Of a DNA stretch of 64,000 nt, positions 55,225 to 64,000 are shown one piece after another. How positions within the stretch are numbered: the stretch's first letter is position 1; every line of letters begins with the position of its first letter. The notes beneath the pieces were generated by a model. That model was not told the DNA's origin. It ran no database searches and was given only the letters and a program-made list of their open reading frames with translations. The stretch is from Euborellia annulipes (lineage: Eukaryota > Arthropoda > Insecta > Dermaptera > Anisolabididae): assembly GCA_023213315.1 (NCBI GenBank), contig JAKCPI010003050.1, forward strand, positions 115,486 through 179,485, given 5' to 3'. A program made the position numbers and the translations under genes.

Positions 55225-55580
55225 ATGAGTGTGGTAGCTGGGATTTTTGGTGAAGCGATAAATAGATCTTGAGAACACCTTATTCTTATGAAAATACTGT
55301 TTTTGATCTTCCAATTGGGAAAACAGCTAGTTTGTGGGTGTTATTATGGTTAAAAAATATTGATAAGCACTATTGGTAACGAAATGAAACTAAATTTATT
55401 TCTCAAGCCGCTATTAGGTTACTCTGTAGTCTCAGATGAATGATTGTTTAACACTCTGATATGCTTTTTGAGATTAACTTTTTTCCAAGCAGCTTTAATC
55501 GAGTATCTATAAATTCAGTTGAATCCCACCATGTGAATTCCAGATATTTTAAAAATTTCTCTAACATATTTAAATCCGAA
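55225..55580 (-). repeat. Motif-bearing repeat, inverse diverged copy
   Basis: On the minus strand 55345-55225 gives CCAATTGGAAGATCAAAAAC, AATAAGGTGTTCTCAAGATC, AAAAATCCCAGCTACCACAC. 55580-55490 gives ATATCTGGAATTCACATGGT and GGGATTCAACTGAA. The two halves are rearranged relative to 54285-54543. Confidence 0.65.
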
Positions 55581-55584
55581 ACAT

Positions 55585-56335
55585 CTCAGTATCTTCTAGA
55601 TTTTTGGCTGCACCAACCTTGGTCCCTTGAGTAAAAAAATCATAACTTGTTGCCCAAACATTTTCTTTTTTGTTGATGTTTTAAAAAAAAAACACGTATA
55701 AACAACAACAGGTAGATGAATAAACTAACTGAATTATTGATTATCTCTTGCGAGAGTAATTTAATATTAACACTCAGATTATATTGGTTTATTTGTTATT
55801 AACGTAATGGAAATAGCGTTTTCATATCATTTGTTAAAATTTATTGATATTCTAAAAATTTATCTGACTTGAGTGAGAGTTAGCGAAAGCAGAACGCAAC
55901 AATGCGCCCGCCGCTAAACTTGTATAGAGTATATAGGGAGATAATTAATTGAAACTAGGGAATGTTAACGCCCCCCCCCCCCCGCCCCAGAGGAGGAGAA
56001 ACCAACCAAGAAGGTGGGAAGATAACATTAGGCGTGCGATATTAATGAAATAGGCACTAAAGGGTCAAATAGCACACGGGAAACTTAGACTTGCAAGTTT
56101 GAAACGCCCGGATTTCGTCTATATTTATTATACTACTATCTATTTATATTATCATCTCTTAAATCTAATTTAACAACTGTTACTTGGCCAAAACTAGCAT
56201 AACAAAAATGTAAATGTAACGTTATTTTATTTTTTTAAATTAATATTGTATATAGGAAAAATTATATAAAAAGAGGGAAACAATTTCCCAATTTATACTC
56301 CGAGATAACCTCATCTCATAATTTATAAATTTAGG
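55585..56335. other. AT-rich non-coding DNA
   Basis: A C run near 55970-55987. No gene recognised. Confidence 0.4.
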
Positions 56336-56336
56336 T

Positions 56337-56546
56337 GAGGAACCTCTAGTAAATATATTGTTCCAAACCGATTTAGAAAATATCTGGAATTTTGTTACAA
56401 TTCACATGGTGTCCCCGCAGCTGGGATTCAGCATAACTTAATAACTGTGTTCTCAATTGGAAGATCAAGAAACAGTAAGAATAAGGTGTCCTCAAGATCT
56501 AGGAATTAAGATTTATCACATAATCATAGACTTCCAGCTCAGTTCA
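56337..56546 (+). repeat. Motif-bearing repeat, second direct copy
   Basis: Close match to 54285-54543 but about 50 bases shorter, lacking the TTTTTCATAAGTATG stretch and an internal AT-rich piece. Confidence 0.88.
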
Positions 56547-56841
56547 AATATTTAACGTTATTCTTTATGAAGGAATGAAGTTTCGCCTCATGAAAATAAA
56601 AGAAGGCAAATAAAAAACTATATTTCTGATTTTTTTTTTTAAATTGTTTTTGTATCAATGTTTATTTTGTTTTTTTTTGTATGCATTGTTTTATTTGTTT
56701 TAATCCTTTGTTTGAAGAAGTATAAAAAAATGATTCATAATGGAAGTTGTTCCGTTGTTTTTTCATAGATAAATAGTAGCTAGTAATATATGAAAAAAAT
56801 TCGGGACGGGCTTACTAGTACACTCTCCAAATGTATCTAAT

Positions 56842-56975
56842 ACTAAAATTGTAGATCAGTAGCAGCTTTTGGAGTAAATACGTCAACAAGAAGTAGTACT
56901 TCTTCAATGTTTATTTTTAAATAAGCAGTAGTTGACGTATTTACGCCAAGAATTGATGCAGATCTACAATTTTAG
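56842..56975. repeat. Foldback element, 46-bp arms
   Basis: ACTAAAATTGTAGATCAGTA, GAGTAAATACGTCAAC (56842-56887) pairs with GTTGACGTATTTACGCCAAG, CAGATCTACAATTTTAGT (56931-56975). The loop carries its own small inverted AGTAGTACTTCT. Confidence 0.85.
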
Positions 56976-56979
56976 TGTA

Positions 56980-58295
56980 ACAAATACGTAGATATACCAA
57001 ATTTCACTGATCTGCGTTTTTAAGAATATTATAACCTTATTACAAATTAACTGACAAAAAGCCGCCTACCTCCATATTGGCCCAATAATGTTGGAATGTC
57101 ATTCCAACAGGCCCCAAATTGGCATTTTATTTTTGTATTTCACTCTTCTTTAAGATTAATAGAAAATTTGCTCTAAACATATCTGCCAATTTGTTCAAAA
57201 CATATTTATGTTCTATGTTTCTCTGATTGTAAGTGTAATGTTTATATGGAACGCCCCATAAGTGAATCAAAAAAATTCCCTGATTAAACAACAAGTTGAT
57301 CTCGATTTCAGTTCTTTTTTTTATTCATAAATTATTCAAAAGTTTATCTTCTCAAAATAAATATTTTTAAGCTTTTATTTAATAATTCAAATAAATTATT
57401 ATTCAAAATGCGATTTTTTAAAAAGTTGAATTGAAAAAAAGTCAATGACCAAGAAGGACATTTGATTCGTGAAGAGAGAGCTTTTTTTTGACGACGATTG
57501 GCCCAATCTTTTTTAAGAGATGGATGGCAATATTAAAACTAAATTTAACTCGAAATGGGGCAGAATAAATGCGCGGAAATAAAAATGATTTATCGATTGA
57601 GAACAGAAACGAAAAGTGAACGAGTTCCAAAGGGGAGAGGGGAAGGGCCGGGGGAGGGGGGGGGGCGTGACGACACAAAAGGGCACATTTTAAAATATAT
57701 GACAAAAGTCGAAAAGTTATAAATTTCATTTTGAAAATGGCGAAATAAAAAGGGCGGTGACCTATCAACAATGTTTATATTATTTGTTCGCTGTGGGGGA
57801 TGATTATTTCGTTTCGGTTGTGATTTGTAAATGTCATCAAGTGGGTGGGAGCCGTTTTTTCGTTACTTTATTATCAACCAATTAAATACACACACACCCC
57901 CCTTGGCAAAAAGGTAGTTTGTAAAGTGTCGTCAAAAAAAAAAGCCCACCTGAAAACATAAAACAAAACCAAATCGTGTTGTTGTTGTTGTTGTTACGGT
58001 TAATGGCGTCTATGCAAATGACAACTTATCAATAACAGCTGCCCGCCTAGCCTCCAGACGAATAAACAAAAGGGAATTTCTGGGAATGTAATTATCAGAA
58101 TTTCTCCAAATTTTATTGCAGGGGTAAAATCAAACGTTTTATTTCGTCGAATAAATATTAATATGCACAAAGGGCCCAATTAGACCTGTAATATGTAACT
58201 GAAACAAATTCCTTATAACGTTCCTAAGTGTTAATGTAGGAATTTGAAATTATGGTATTTTAGCAGAAAATCTATCAACGTTACGGGATATGAAT
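56980..58295. other. Non-coding DNA with simple repeats
   Basis: A G run near 57645-57666 and a GTT run near 57978-57995. A short AATGTTGGAATGTCATTCCA palindrome lies near 57088. No gene recognised. Confidence 0.4.
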
Positions 58296-58299
58296 TTCC

Positions 58300-58395
58300 A
58301 ACATAACTCAAGTTCGAGTCCAGCTTGCAGTAAATAATTCAACATTCTGAAGTAGGAAAGTAGGAGATAATCTCACCCCAAAGAGCTTAATTTGA
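58300..58395 (+). repeat. Truncated SINE copy (family of 58504)
   Basis: It starts at the B-box end (CAAGTTCGAGTCCAGCTTGC), then AGTAAATAATTCAACATTCT, GAAGTAGGAAAGTAGGA. The order matches 58548-58620. Confidence 0.7.
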
Positions 58396-58429
58396 GATGG
58401 TTGAGGATGCCTCCGAACGGGTCAAACGA

Positions 58430-58473
58430 GAGGTTACGTCTCTCCTGACCCGGTGAAGCCAAGTCATCCTAGA
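58430..58473 (-). pseudogene. RTE-like LINE fragment
   Basis: The minus strand reads PRMTWLHRVRRDVTS, matching PRMTWLHRVKRDMIE in the longer fragment at 48931-49099. It lies between two SINE copies. Confidence 0.65.
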
Positions 58474-58503
58474 ATTTTAAAAAGAAGTATTAAGCGCTTA
58501 TTA

Positions 58504-58687
58504 GAGGAGGCAAGTGGCTAAGCGGTTGATTACGTCTCAACACGGCTTGGGTTCGAATCGAGCTTGCCGCAAATAATTCTAACATTTACCGAAGTCTCCT
58601 CATAGGGTAGGAAAGTTGGAAAAGACCCCAGGGCACAAAGGGCTCATTTATACGTGGCCTAAGTGCTTTAACACTTCAAATTCATCC
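58504..58687 (+). mobile_element. Full-length tRNA-derived SINE with 12-bp target-site duplication
   Basis: It is flanked by AAGCGCTTATTA at 58492-58503 and 58688-58699. Head GGAGGCAAGTGGCTAAGCGG (A box TGGCTAAGCGG) and CTTGGGTTCGAATCGAGC (B box GGTTCGAATC). The body has AAATAATTCTAACATTTACC and GGGCTCATTTATACGTGGCC. The right flank itself belongs to the repeat seen at 53640. Confidence 0.92.
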
Positions 58688-59138
58688 AAGCGCTTATTAA
58701 TAAAATAATTTGGATTGCACCGGTAAGTTCACAGAAGGGATATCAAAGGAGTTCACTTAGCTGAGTCAGGATCGCAAAGGGGGTTCACTTAGCAGTGTCT
58801 TGAATGCGTTGTTTAGGTTTACGAAGAAGGTTTGTCGACACAGGGGTTTTAGAAAATGTTTCCACTGTGCAAAGAGAAGTAAGTTATTGGCAGGTGGTGT
58901 TAACTCGACAAGTATTAGTATGCTTCTGTCTTGTTTGGCTAGCGGGCATCCTTGGTGAGGACGCGTCTCCTCTTTTTGTAAATATATTGTGGCAAATGGC
59001 ATATCCAATGCAAACTCTTTGAGCTAACTGGCCAACTAATACTGAGGTTTTACTTAGTGTAAGGGGATAACAATACATTTCCAATATAAGCCAAAACATT
59101 TAGGGCCAATATTGGTCACAGGATTATTAAATAAAATT

Positions 59139-59235
59139 CTAATTTATTTGGATTAACTCCTTCCGCTATGGGTCAATGTTTCGGAGCCAAAACGACGTTG
59201 ACCCATAGCGGAAGGAGTTAATCCAAATAAATTAG
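59139..59235. repeat. Perfect 38-bp inverted repeat (hairpin)
   Basis: CTAATTTATTTGGATTAACT, CCTTCCGCTATGGGTCAA (59139-59176) is exactly inverted at 59198-59235, with a 21-base loop (TGTTTCGGAGCCAAAACGAC, G). The arms show no mismatch, so the structure is recent or maintained. Confidence 0.95.
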
Positions 59236-59304
59236 CCTGGAAATCATCTCTAGATTTTATTTCTTCACTAATATCCACCAGGCTGCACCCTATATTCATC
59301 AATA

Positions 59305-59398
59305 AAAATAATGGTTATCGTATAAAGTCGTATAGGCCTAAGTTGCCGTAAAGACTGTGTGCATGTGAGTGTGAGTGTGAATGGGAGTGTTAAAAAAA
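59305..59398 (+). repeat. 5-prime truncated SINE (family of 35987)
   Basis: AATGGTTATCGTATAAAGTC, GTATAGGCCTAAGTTGCCGT, AAAGACTGTGTGCATGTGAG, TGTGAGTGTGAATGGGAG then A-rich tail. This is the inverse of the tail half of 39962-40203. Confidence 0.8.
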
Positions 59399-59439
59399 AT
59401 AATAATCTCACTAGAGGACCCTAAGGCAGGCTGACATTG

Positions 59440-59645
59440 AATTGAAATAAGAAAATGCAGCGAGCCAGCAACTCCTCGATTAGGAGACCAGAGTGCCAAG
59501 CGCTCCGCCACCATGCGGTACGACAATTCAAAATTATATACAACTCCGGAAAACTTCAAAGTCGAGTGTCTTTGAGAAGCGTCTTTCAAATCCAATCAGA
59601 ATATATACAAAAATCGGTGATCCCCTAGCTGAAGGGTCTTCTTGT
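59440..59645 (-). repeat. SINE-like element with tRNA-like segment
   Basis: The minus strand reads CAAGAAGACCCTTCAGCTAG, GGGATCACCGATTTTTGTAT, CTTCTCAAAGACACTCGACT, then CGCATGGTGGCGGAGCGCTT, GGCACTCTGGTCTCCTAATC, GAGGAGTTGCTGGC. The GGTGGCGGAGCG / GGTCTCCTAATCGAGGAG part is clearly tRNA-like, while the T-loop region is eroded. Confidence 0.6.
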
Positions 59646-59719
59646 CAGGCGCACTTTTACTCCTTTATCTTAATGAACCTTTATTTTATTTATTTATTAT
59701 TTTAATTAAAATCCCTCTC

Positions 59720-60270
59720 TTGCTTATTTATTTACAAAATACAAACATATAAATAACATAAAACAAAATGTTTTGTTGTTTAAATTATCTTGCCAAGTAT
59801 AAAATCTCTAATAAGAGACCTTTTAAGGTCATAAGTGAACCCTCTTAGATGTCTGTTTATAGACCACCAACTAAACTGTTTGTTGTGGCAAAAACACAAA
59901 GCACAACAACAACGACAGTGGTGGTGTGGCTCTCTTATAAATTCACCCAGGTTCAATTAAGGCCGGTAGTTTTATGCCACCCACTCACTCCATTTAAAAA
60001 CAAGAGTTTGCTTCTCGCCCTCTCGGCTTTCTCTTTAAAGTAACCTCTTTCTACACATATTGGGAAAAAAAAACCATAAAAATCGGTCAAATAGTTTCTG
60101 AGTTAAAGCGTTAAAAATGTAGAGTAGAAATTAAATCTCACTATTAATTTTATGAATAATAAAATTTTAATTTTTGCATTTTATATGCTTGAATTTTGGT
60201 GCAAATCAATTGTTTGTTATATTTGGGTGGCCTACCTAAAAATCAGAATTTATAAATTAGTTTACTTTTA
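59720..60270. other. Non-coding DNA, no feature seen
   Basis: AT-rich. A frame with QSTTTTTVVV reflects a CAACAACGACAG simple stretch. No homology recognised. Confidence 0.4.
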
Positions 60271-60274
60271 AAGA

Positions 60275-60605
60275 GAGGAGCAGCCAAAAGATAAAGCATC
60301 CGTTTATAAAACCACTTTTTGAATAGTTTTGCAAAGTAGACAACCCAAATGACTCTCTTACTTGCTTTAGTCTAGAGTAGAAAGGAGCAGCCAGAAAATA
60401 AAAACTACATTTATAAAAGAACTAAACAACTATTTGGATTAGTTTTTAGCAGTTTAGTAGACAACCAATATGACCATCTCATTTGCTTTAGAGTTCCTCT
60501 AGAGTGAGTAGAAAGGACAGTCAAAAAATAAAGCTTCCGTTTATAAAACAATTTAGATTAGTTATACCCAAATGACTTGCTTCAGAATTTCTCTAGAATG
60601 AGTGA
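60275..60605 (+). repeat. Tandem array of three units, about 100-130 bp each
   Basis: Units begin near 60275, 60377 and 60508 and share AGGA(G)CAG.CAAAA.ATAAA, CCGTTTATAAAAC, TTTGGATTAGTT, TAGACAACCCAAATGAC and TTGCTTTAGA.TT.CTCTAG. They are diverged from each other, so the duplication is old. Confidence 0.8.
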
Positions 60606-60749
60606 AGCACGCATGGGTAGTTGATAAATTTCTGTATTATAAAAGGAAAATATGAATTATAGATTTGTATTTTCTACAAAAATTATGATTATTAAAAATT
60701 TTATTTAAACTTTTTGAGTCTTTATTTTTAGTTAAAGAAAAAAATAAAT

Positions 60750-61080
60750 TTAATTAAACGCTTTTATTCACAGTATTTTTTTTTCAATTTTCTACTAAAA
60801 TAAAAGCGTGGAGTGTTGTTTGTTATATCTTTACAAAATTTCATTCGAATTTTCCGCGCTTTTATTAAAAAAAAAAATTTTCATTGTGGAGTTAAATAAA
60901 AATTTTATTTTAATCAAATTTAATTTTTTTTTAACTAAAAATAAAAGCGTGTTGTGATCGATTCAACTAAAATATAATTTAATATTAAACTCTCCACTTT
61001 AAGATGATTTTTTCATTGATTTACAAAATTTCATTCAAATTTTAACGCTTTTATTAAAAATAAAAAAAAAAAGTTAAAAA
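60750..61080. repeat. AAATAAAAGCGT motif cluster, both orientations
   Basis: Plus copies near 60797 and 60939. Minus copies (ACGCTTTTATT-like) near 60762, 60857 and 61042. The same word ends both arms of the inverted repeat at 29315-29811. Surrounding TTTTTT/AAAATTT tracts are also shared. Confidence 0.65.
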
Positions 61081-61149
61081 TTGGAGATTTTTGCACTGCA
61101 ATTTTTACTTTCTCTTACCTATGTATATATGTAATATATATATGGAGAG

Positions 61150-61775
61150 AAAGTATTGGTTTCATGTCAAAAATTCGATGTCGAGATTTTGATGGATATA
61201 TACGTTTTGAGGTCCCCTGAATCCAAAAAAGTGGTTTTCGCGACATGGTCTGTCTGTGTGTGTGTCTGTGTGTGTGTGTGTCTGTGTGTGTGTGTGTGTT
61301 CAATTTTAAGCATGAAGGAATTGAGCTACGAGGTTGAAATTTTATATTTAAGTTAAACACCCCCCGGAAAAATAAGCTTTTAATCAAAATCGGCCAAAGA
61401 GTACTAGTACTTTACTGATGTACTTTTTCAGTTTTTTTCGATTTTCTCAAAATTCGCTCTAACGATTTTGATTAAAATTCAAAAATCAATTATTTTTTAG
61501 ATGCTCTTTCAAATGTATATTCTCGTTTTGCTCTAAAATTGTTTGAAGCACACTTTACTCTTGTGCTTCATAGAGAAGATAGGAGAAATGGTTGCCATGG
61601 TAACAAAATATAAATATTTTCCCATTTGACATCTTTAATTCTAATATATTGGCGGAAACTAAATATATGTCGACACAAAAAATCTGGTGTGACAAGCACA
61701 GAACACAACTTTCGATTACCGAAGGTAAGAGAAAGTTGTGTGCTGTGCGCCAGTCACACCAGATTTTTTTAAATA
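61150..61775 (-). repeat. TCTGGTGTGAC hairpin / AGTACTAGTAC repeat, inverse copy
   Basis: On the minus strand the hairpin (61676-61692 with 61753-61768: AAAAATCTGGTGTGAC and inverse) is followed by TTTTTTGTGTCGACATATAT, TTAGTTTCCGCCAATATATT, ATGGTTGCCATGGTAACAAA-type words, AAGTGTGCTTCAAACAATTT, AGTAAAGTACTAGTAC and AGGTTGAAATTT inverse. It matches 36575-37090 in order and keeps a segment lost there. Confidence 0.85.
61252..61300 (+). repeat. (TG) microsatellite
   Basis: Interrupted TG/CTGTG run inside the repeat copy at 61150-61775. Confidence 0.9.
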
Positions 61776-61779
61776 GAAT

Positions 61780-62210
61780 GAATTTTCTTTTGTAATTATT
61801 CGGCGAGAAAACTTATTATTTGTCTCTATATACCAAAATATTTCTTTTTTTGTTTTTTTTTAAAGAAGAGATTAAATGATAAGGTAGCTTTTATTTTAAT
61901 ATATATGTAATCGGAATGCATGTTTCGATTTAAATAACTGGCGTGACTTTGCCTTTTTAATTCACTTACAAGAGCAATTTACACAAAATTACCACCAACA
62001 TCAAGTTATATATATATATATGTAATATTTAATAAAGAGCTCTTATCTAATTCAAACGGAAATTATTCTAATTTGCCTCTTAAATATAAACTAGATGTAA
62101 TAGGAAATTGAATTTTTTTTTTTTTTTATTCTATTTTAGTGAATTTCTTCTTTATAAACGAGGCGTTTTTTTTTTCCAAATTCTTGATTATAACTCCTTA
62201 AGTTACACTT
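61780..62210. other. AT-rich non-coding DNA
   Basis: No feature beyond a short (TA) run near 62010 and poly(T). Confidence 0.4.
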
Positions 62211-62214
62211 TACA

Positions 62215-62425
62215 CTACTTCTCCACATAGTCCCTGCACTTGTAACGGGAAATTCTTTGTTCCAAATCACAGCGACATCGCCGTTTAAATGTTCCCCGCC
62301 AGGGGATGTCTCCAGAAGAGACCTTCGTTAAAGTGTCTCACCCACTTCCTCGCCATTCCATCAGACAATATTGTTTCTCCATAAACCTCACTCTATTGGC
62401 GATGAATATTTGCTGGGGTAGCATT
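62215..62425 (-). pseudogene. Internally deleted mariner-like transposase
   Basis: The minus strand reads NATPANIHRQ, stop, SEVYGETILSDGMARKWVRH, FNEG (N-terminal DNA-binding part of SETMAR-like mariner relatives: A..IH..L..VYG...MS...V.KW...F..G). Within about 30 codons it passes, with shifts, to RRCRCDLEQRISRYKCRDYV, EK and stop at 62215, the usual C-terminus (L..RI.RY.KC....DYVEK). The catalytic core is deleted. Confidence 0.75.
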
Positions 62426-62610
62426 TCTCGCATTTAAAAAACGTTATTTCACAGTTAGCGGGGTCGTTCGAAACGCTCTAAACAATCGGAAACGCAAAAT
62501 GGCGATCACTCTTGACTGCGTTTGGCTTCTTAAAGAATGAAGGAAGGTGCTCAAAACTCACAACTGCACCGTTGCAGGGGTACTAAATTTAAAAATACGT
62601 CTCGTATAAG

Positions 62611-63134
62611 TACAGGGTGGCGCAGAGAAACGGGAAATCTCGAAATAACATCATTTCCACGAATAAATTCATAAAACTAGTAATTTATTAACGAAAGTGC
62701 ATGTATTCAGCATGATTTACAATCAAAATGTCCAAAAGTGTCTCTTTACCTTTTAAAGATGACATCGGAAAGATGTGCTCCCATTCGGCGTTCACACTCT
62801 AACAGCCAGCCTGTTATGAAAACTCCTTGTGAGTTTCACCAGTTTCACAATCCATGAACTGAAGGAGAACACTGAAAACGAAATCACTGCCATTCCCCAA
62901 GATTTGCTCCACCGCGCATTCCAGAGTTTTCATAACAGTCTGTTAGAGTGTGAACGCCGAATGGGAGCACATCTTTCCGATGTCATCTTTAAAAGGTAAA
63001 GAGACACTTTTGGACATTTGGATTGTAAATCATGCTGAATACATGAATTTTCGTTAATAAATTACTAGTTTTATGAATTTATTCGTGGAAATGACGTTAT
63101 TTCGAAATTTCCCGTTTCCCTCCACCACCCTGTA
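62611..63134. mobile_element. Foldback DNA transposon remnant, transposase C-terminus in both arms
   Basis: Inverted arms of about 210 bases (62611-62824 and 62925-63134) begin TACAGGGTGG and end CACCCTGTA. Both carry GAAATAACATCATTTCCACG / inverse, AAACTAGTAATTTATTAACG and AAGTGTCTCTTTACCTTTTA. Each arm encodes, outward, LLECERRMGAHLSDVIFKR and stop. It is a head-to-head palindrome of one transposon end. An ACAGGGTG terminus is common in arthropod DNA elements. Confidence 0.85.
62850..62999 (+). pseudogene. Tc1/mariner-superfamily transposase C-terminal fragment
   Basis: 50 codons: IHELKENTENEITAIPQDLL, HRAFQSFHNSLLECERRMGA, HLSDVIFKR and stop at 62997. The L.E.I..EI..IP.D.L.R...S....L..C....G.H..DVIF pattern is the C-terminal helix region of a transposase family frequent in arthropods. 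The catalytic domain is absent. The first half is in the loop and the second half in the right arm. Confidence 0.75.
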
Positions 63135-63139
63135 TAAGG

Positions 63140-64000
63140 GATTGATGGAAATGTTCTGGAACACCACTGACTGAAGAACTTAAGTGGATGTTACTCCACA
63201 AGATTAAGGGATTGATGGAATGTTATTATCGAAACGTTCCAATCATTCTGGAACTGGACCTAAGATCCTAAGTGATTTTTTTCGGATGCAGAGACGTTCT
63301 GATATTCAGTGTAACCAGGGCCTTAGGCAGTCTCTTATCGTCTATATCGATCACCCTGAGAATGTAATTGAAGTGCGGTTTAATTCTTGTAGTTTATTTG
63401 ATTAAAAGGAAAGGAGAAATTAACACTTATATTAATAAATACAAGAAGGAAGGGTTGAAGGAAAAATTTAATTCATTGCGCGTTTTCTCTCTTCAAACAT
63501 TTTAATTCCCCCCCCCCCCCCAACCCTAACTATTTAAAATGCAATCTCAATTCTAATCAGCATTCATCTCTGTAACTGCAACAAAAACTTCTCTCTATTA
63601 GCTTATCAGTGAGTGATTATAATTCACCCCTCTAACTTATTACTTCTTGTTTTACATTTCTATATATATTAGACCTTTTTTTTTGTACTCAATTCGTTTT
63701 CATAAGCCTCTTAGGGAGTGAAGCGAGGAGAGAAAGAAAACAAAAAAAAAATCAATTTTAAACTCGTTTAGTTTAGCTTGGGAAAAAAAGGATTAAAATG
63801 AGATTACATTGTGAGTAAATATTCTAAAAAAAAATGTGAAATTTCTTTTATAAAAGTGTAAGTGTGATAGGAACATGTGCCAAATTTCTTTTAACACTTA
63901 TGTTACATGGTAAGTGTAAGGAACGTTATTTGTGGAAATTTTATGATGTTTCTTCACAGATGGTAGTTTAATCGCAATATACATATTGATTGAATATATA
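63140..64000. other. Non-coding DNA to window end
   Basis: A C run near 63510-63523 and a GTAAGTGTAAGGAACGTTAT motif at 63911-63930. A short plus-strand frame (63220-63405) is not recognised. Confidence 0.4.

Noticed and set aside
61156..61387. Cys/Val-rich and Thr/His-rich frames on both strands
   Set aside because: Translation of a TG microsatellite inside a dispersed repeat.

Overview
The window is a 64 kb piece of an AT-rich animal genome that is almost entirely non-coding. It reads as intron and intergenic DNA of a repeat-dense invertebrate, most likely an arthropod. Three things point that way: an insect-like Spondin_N (mindin-type) exon, a GGTTAGG...GTTGAAGTGGC repeat of a type I associate with arthropods, and the mix of Jockey-, RTE- and CR1-like LINEs, a Penelope-like element, mariner relatives and tRNA-derived SINEs. 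The species cannot be named from sequence alone.

The only host coding sequence I can defend is one internal exon on the minus strand (1191-1690). It encodes most of a Spondin_N domain and has textbook splice sites. The neighbouring exons (thrombospondin repeat downstream, N-terminal part upstream) were not found, so much of the window may be upstream intron of this gene or intergenic DNA.

Layout. 1-12 kb holds the spondin exon and a region packed with copies of one short motif (consensus near GTGGAGGAGCTGGGAT), including a tandem array at 4640-5235 and three or four copies of a repeat carrying it. 13-21 kb holds palindromic elements, LINE remnants in both orientations (15.3-16.6 kb) and a cluster of foldback repeats (18.15-20.07 kb). 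22-36 kb holds tRNA-like SINE copies, a CR1-like LINE tail, two large foldback elements with a tRNA-like promoter in each arm (26.7-27.6 and 34.4-35.5 kb), and other inverted and tandem duplications. 36-40 kb holds a nested complex: a SINE inside another element, and a near-identical 1 kb direct repeat flanking about 0.9 kb. 41-46 kb holds a Penelope-like GIY-YIG fragment, an internally deleted mariner and a Jockey-like reverse transcriptase remnant. 48-53 kb holds RTE and RNase H fragments, a full SINE with target-site duplication, and a large inverted pair with a nested hairpin. 54-64 kb holds further SINEs, a perfect 38-bp hairpin, a tandem array, and two decayed mariner-type DNA transposons, one of them a head-to-head palindrome.

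No CRISPR array, rRNA gene, convincing functional tRNA gene, operon or bacterial signal was seen. The recurring theme is palindromes. Several carry a CTGANGA...GAAA core like that of hammerhead ribozymes, and others carry RNA polymerase III boxes.
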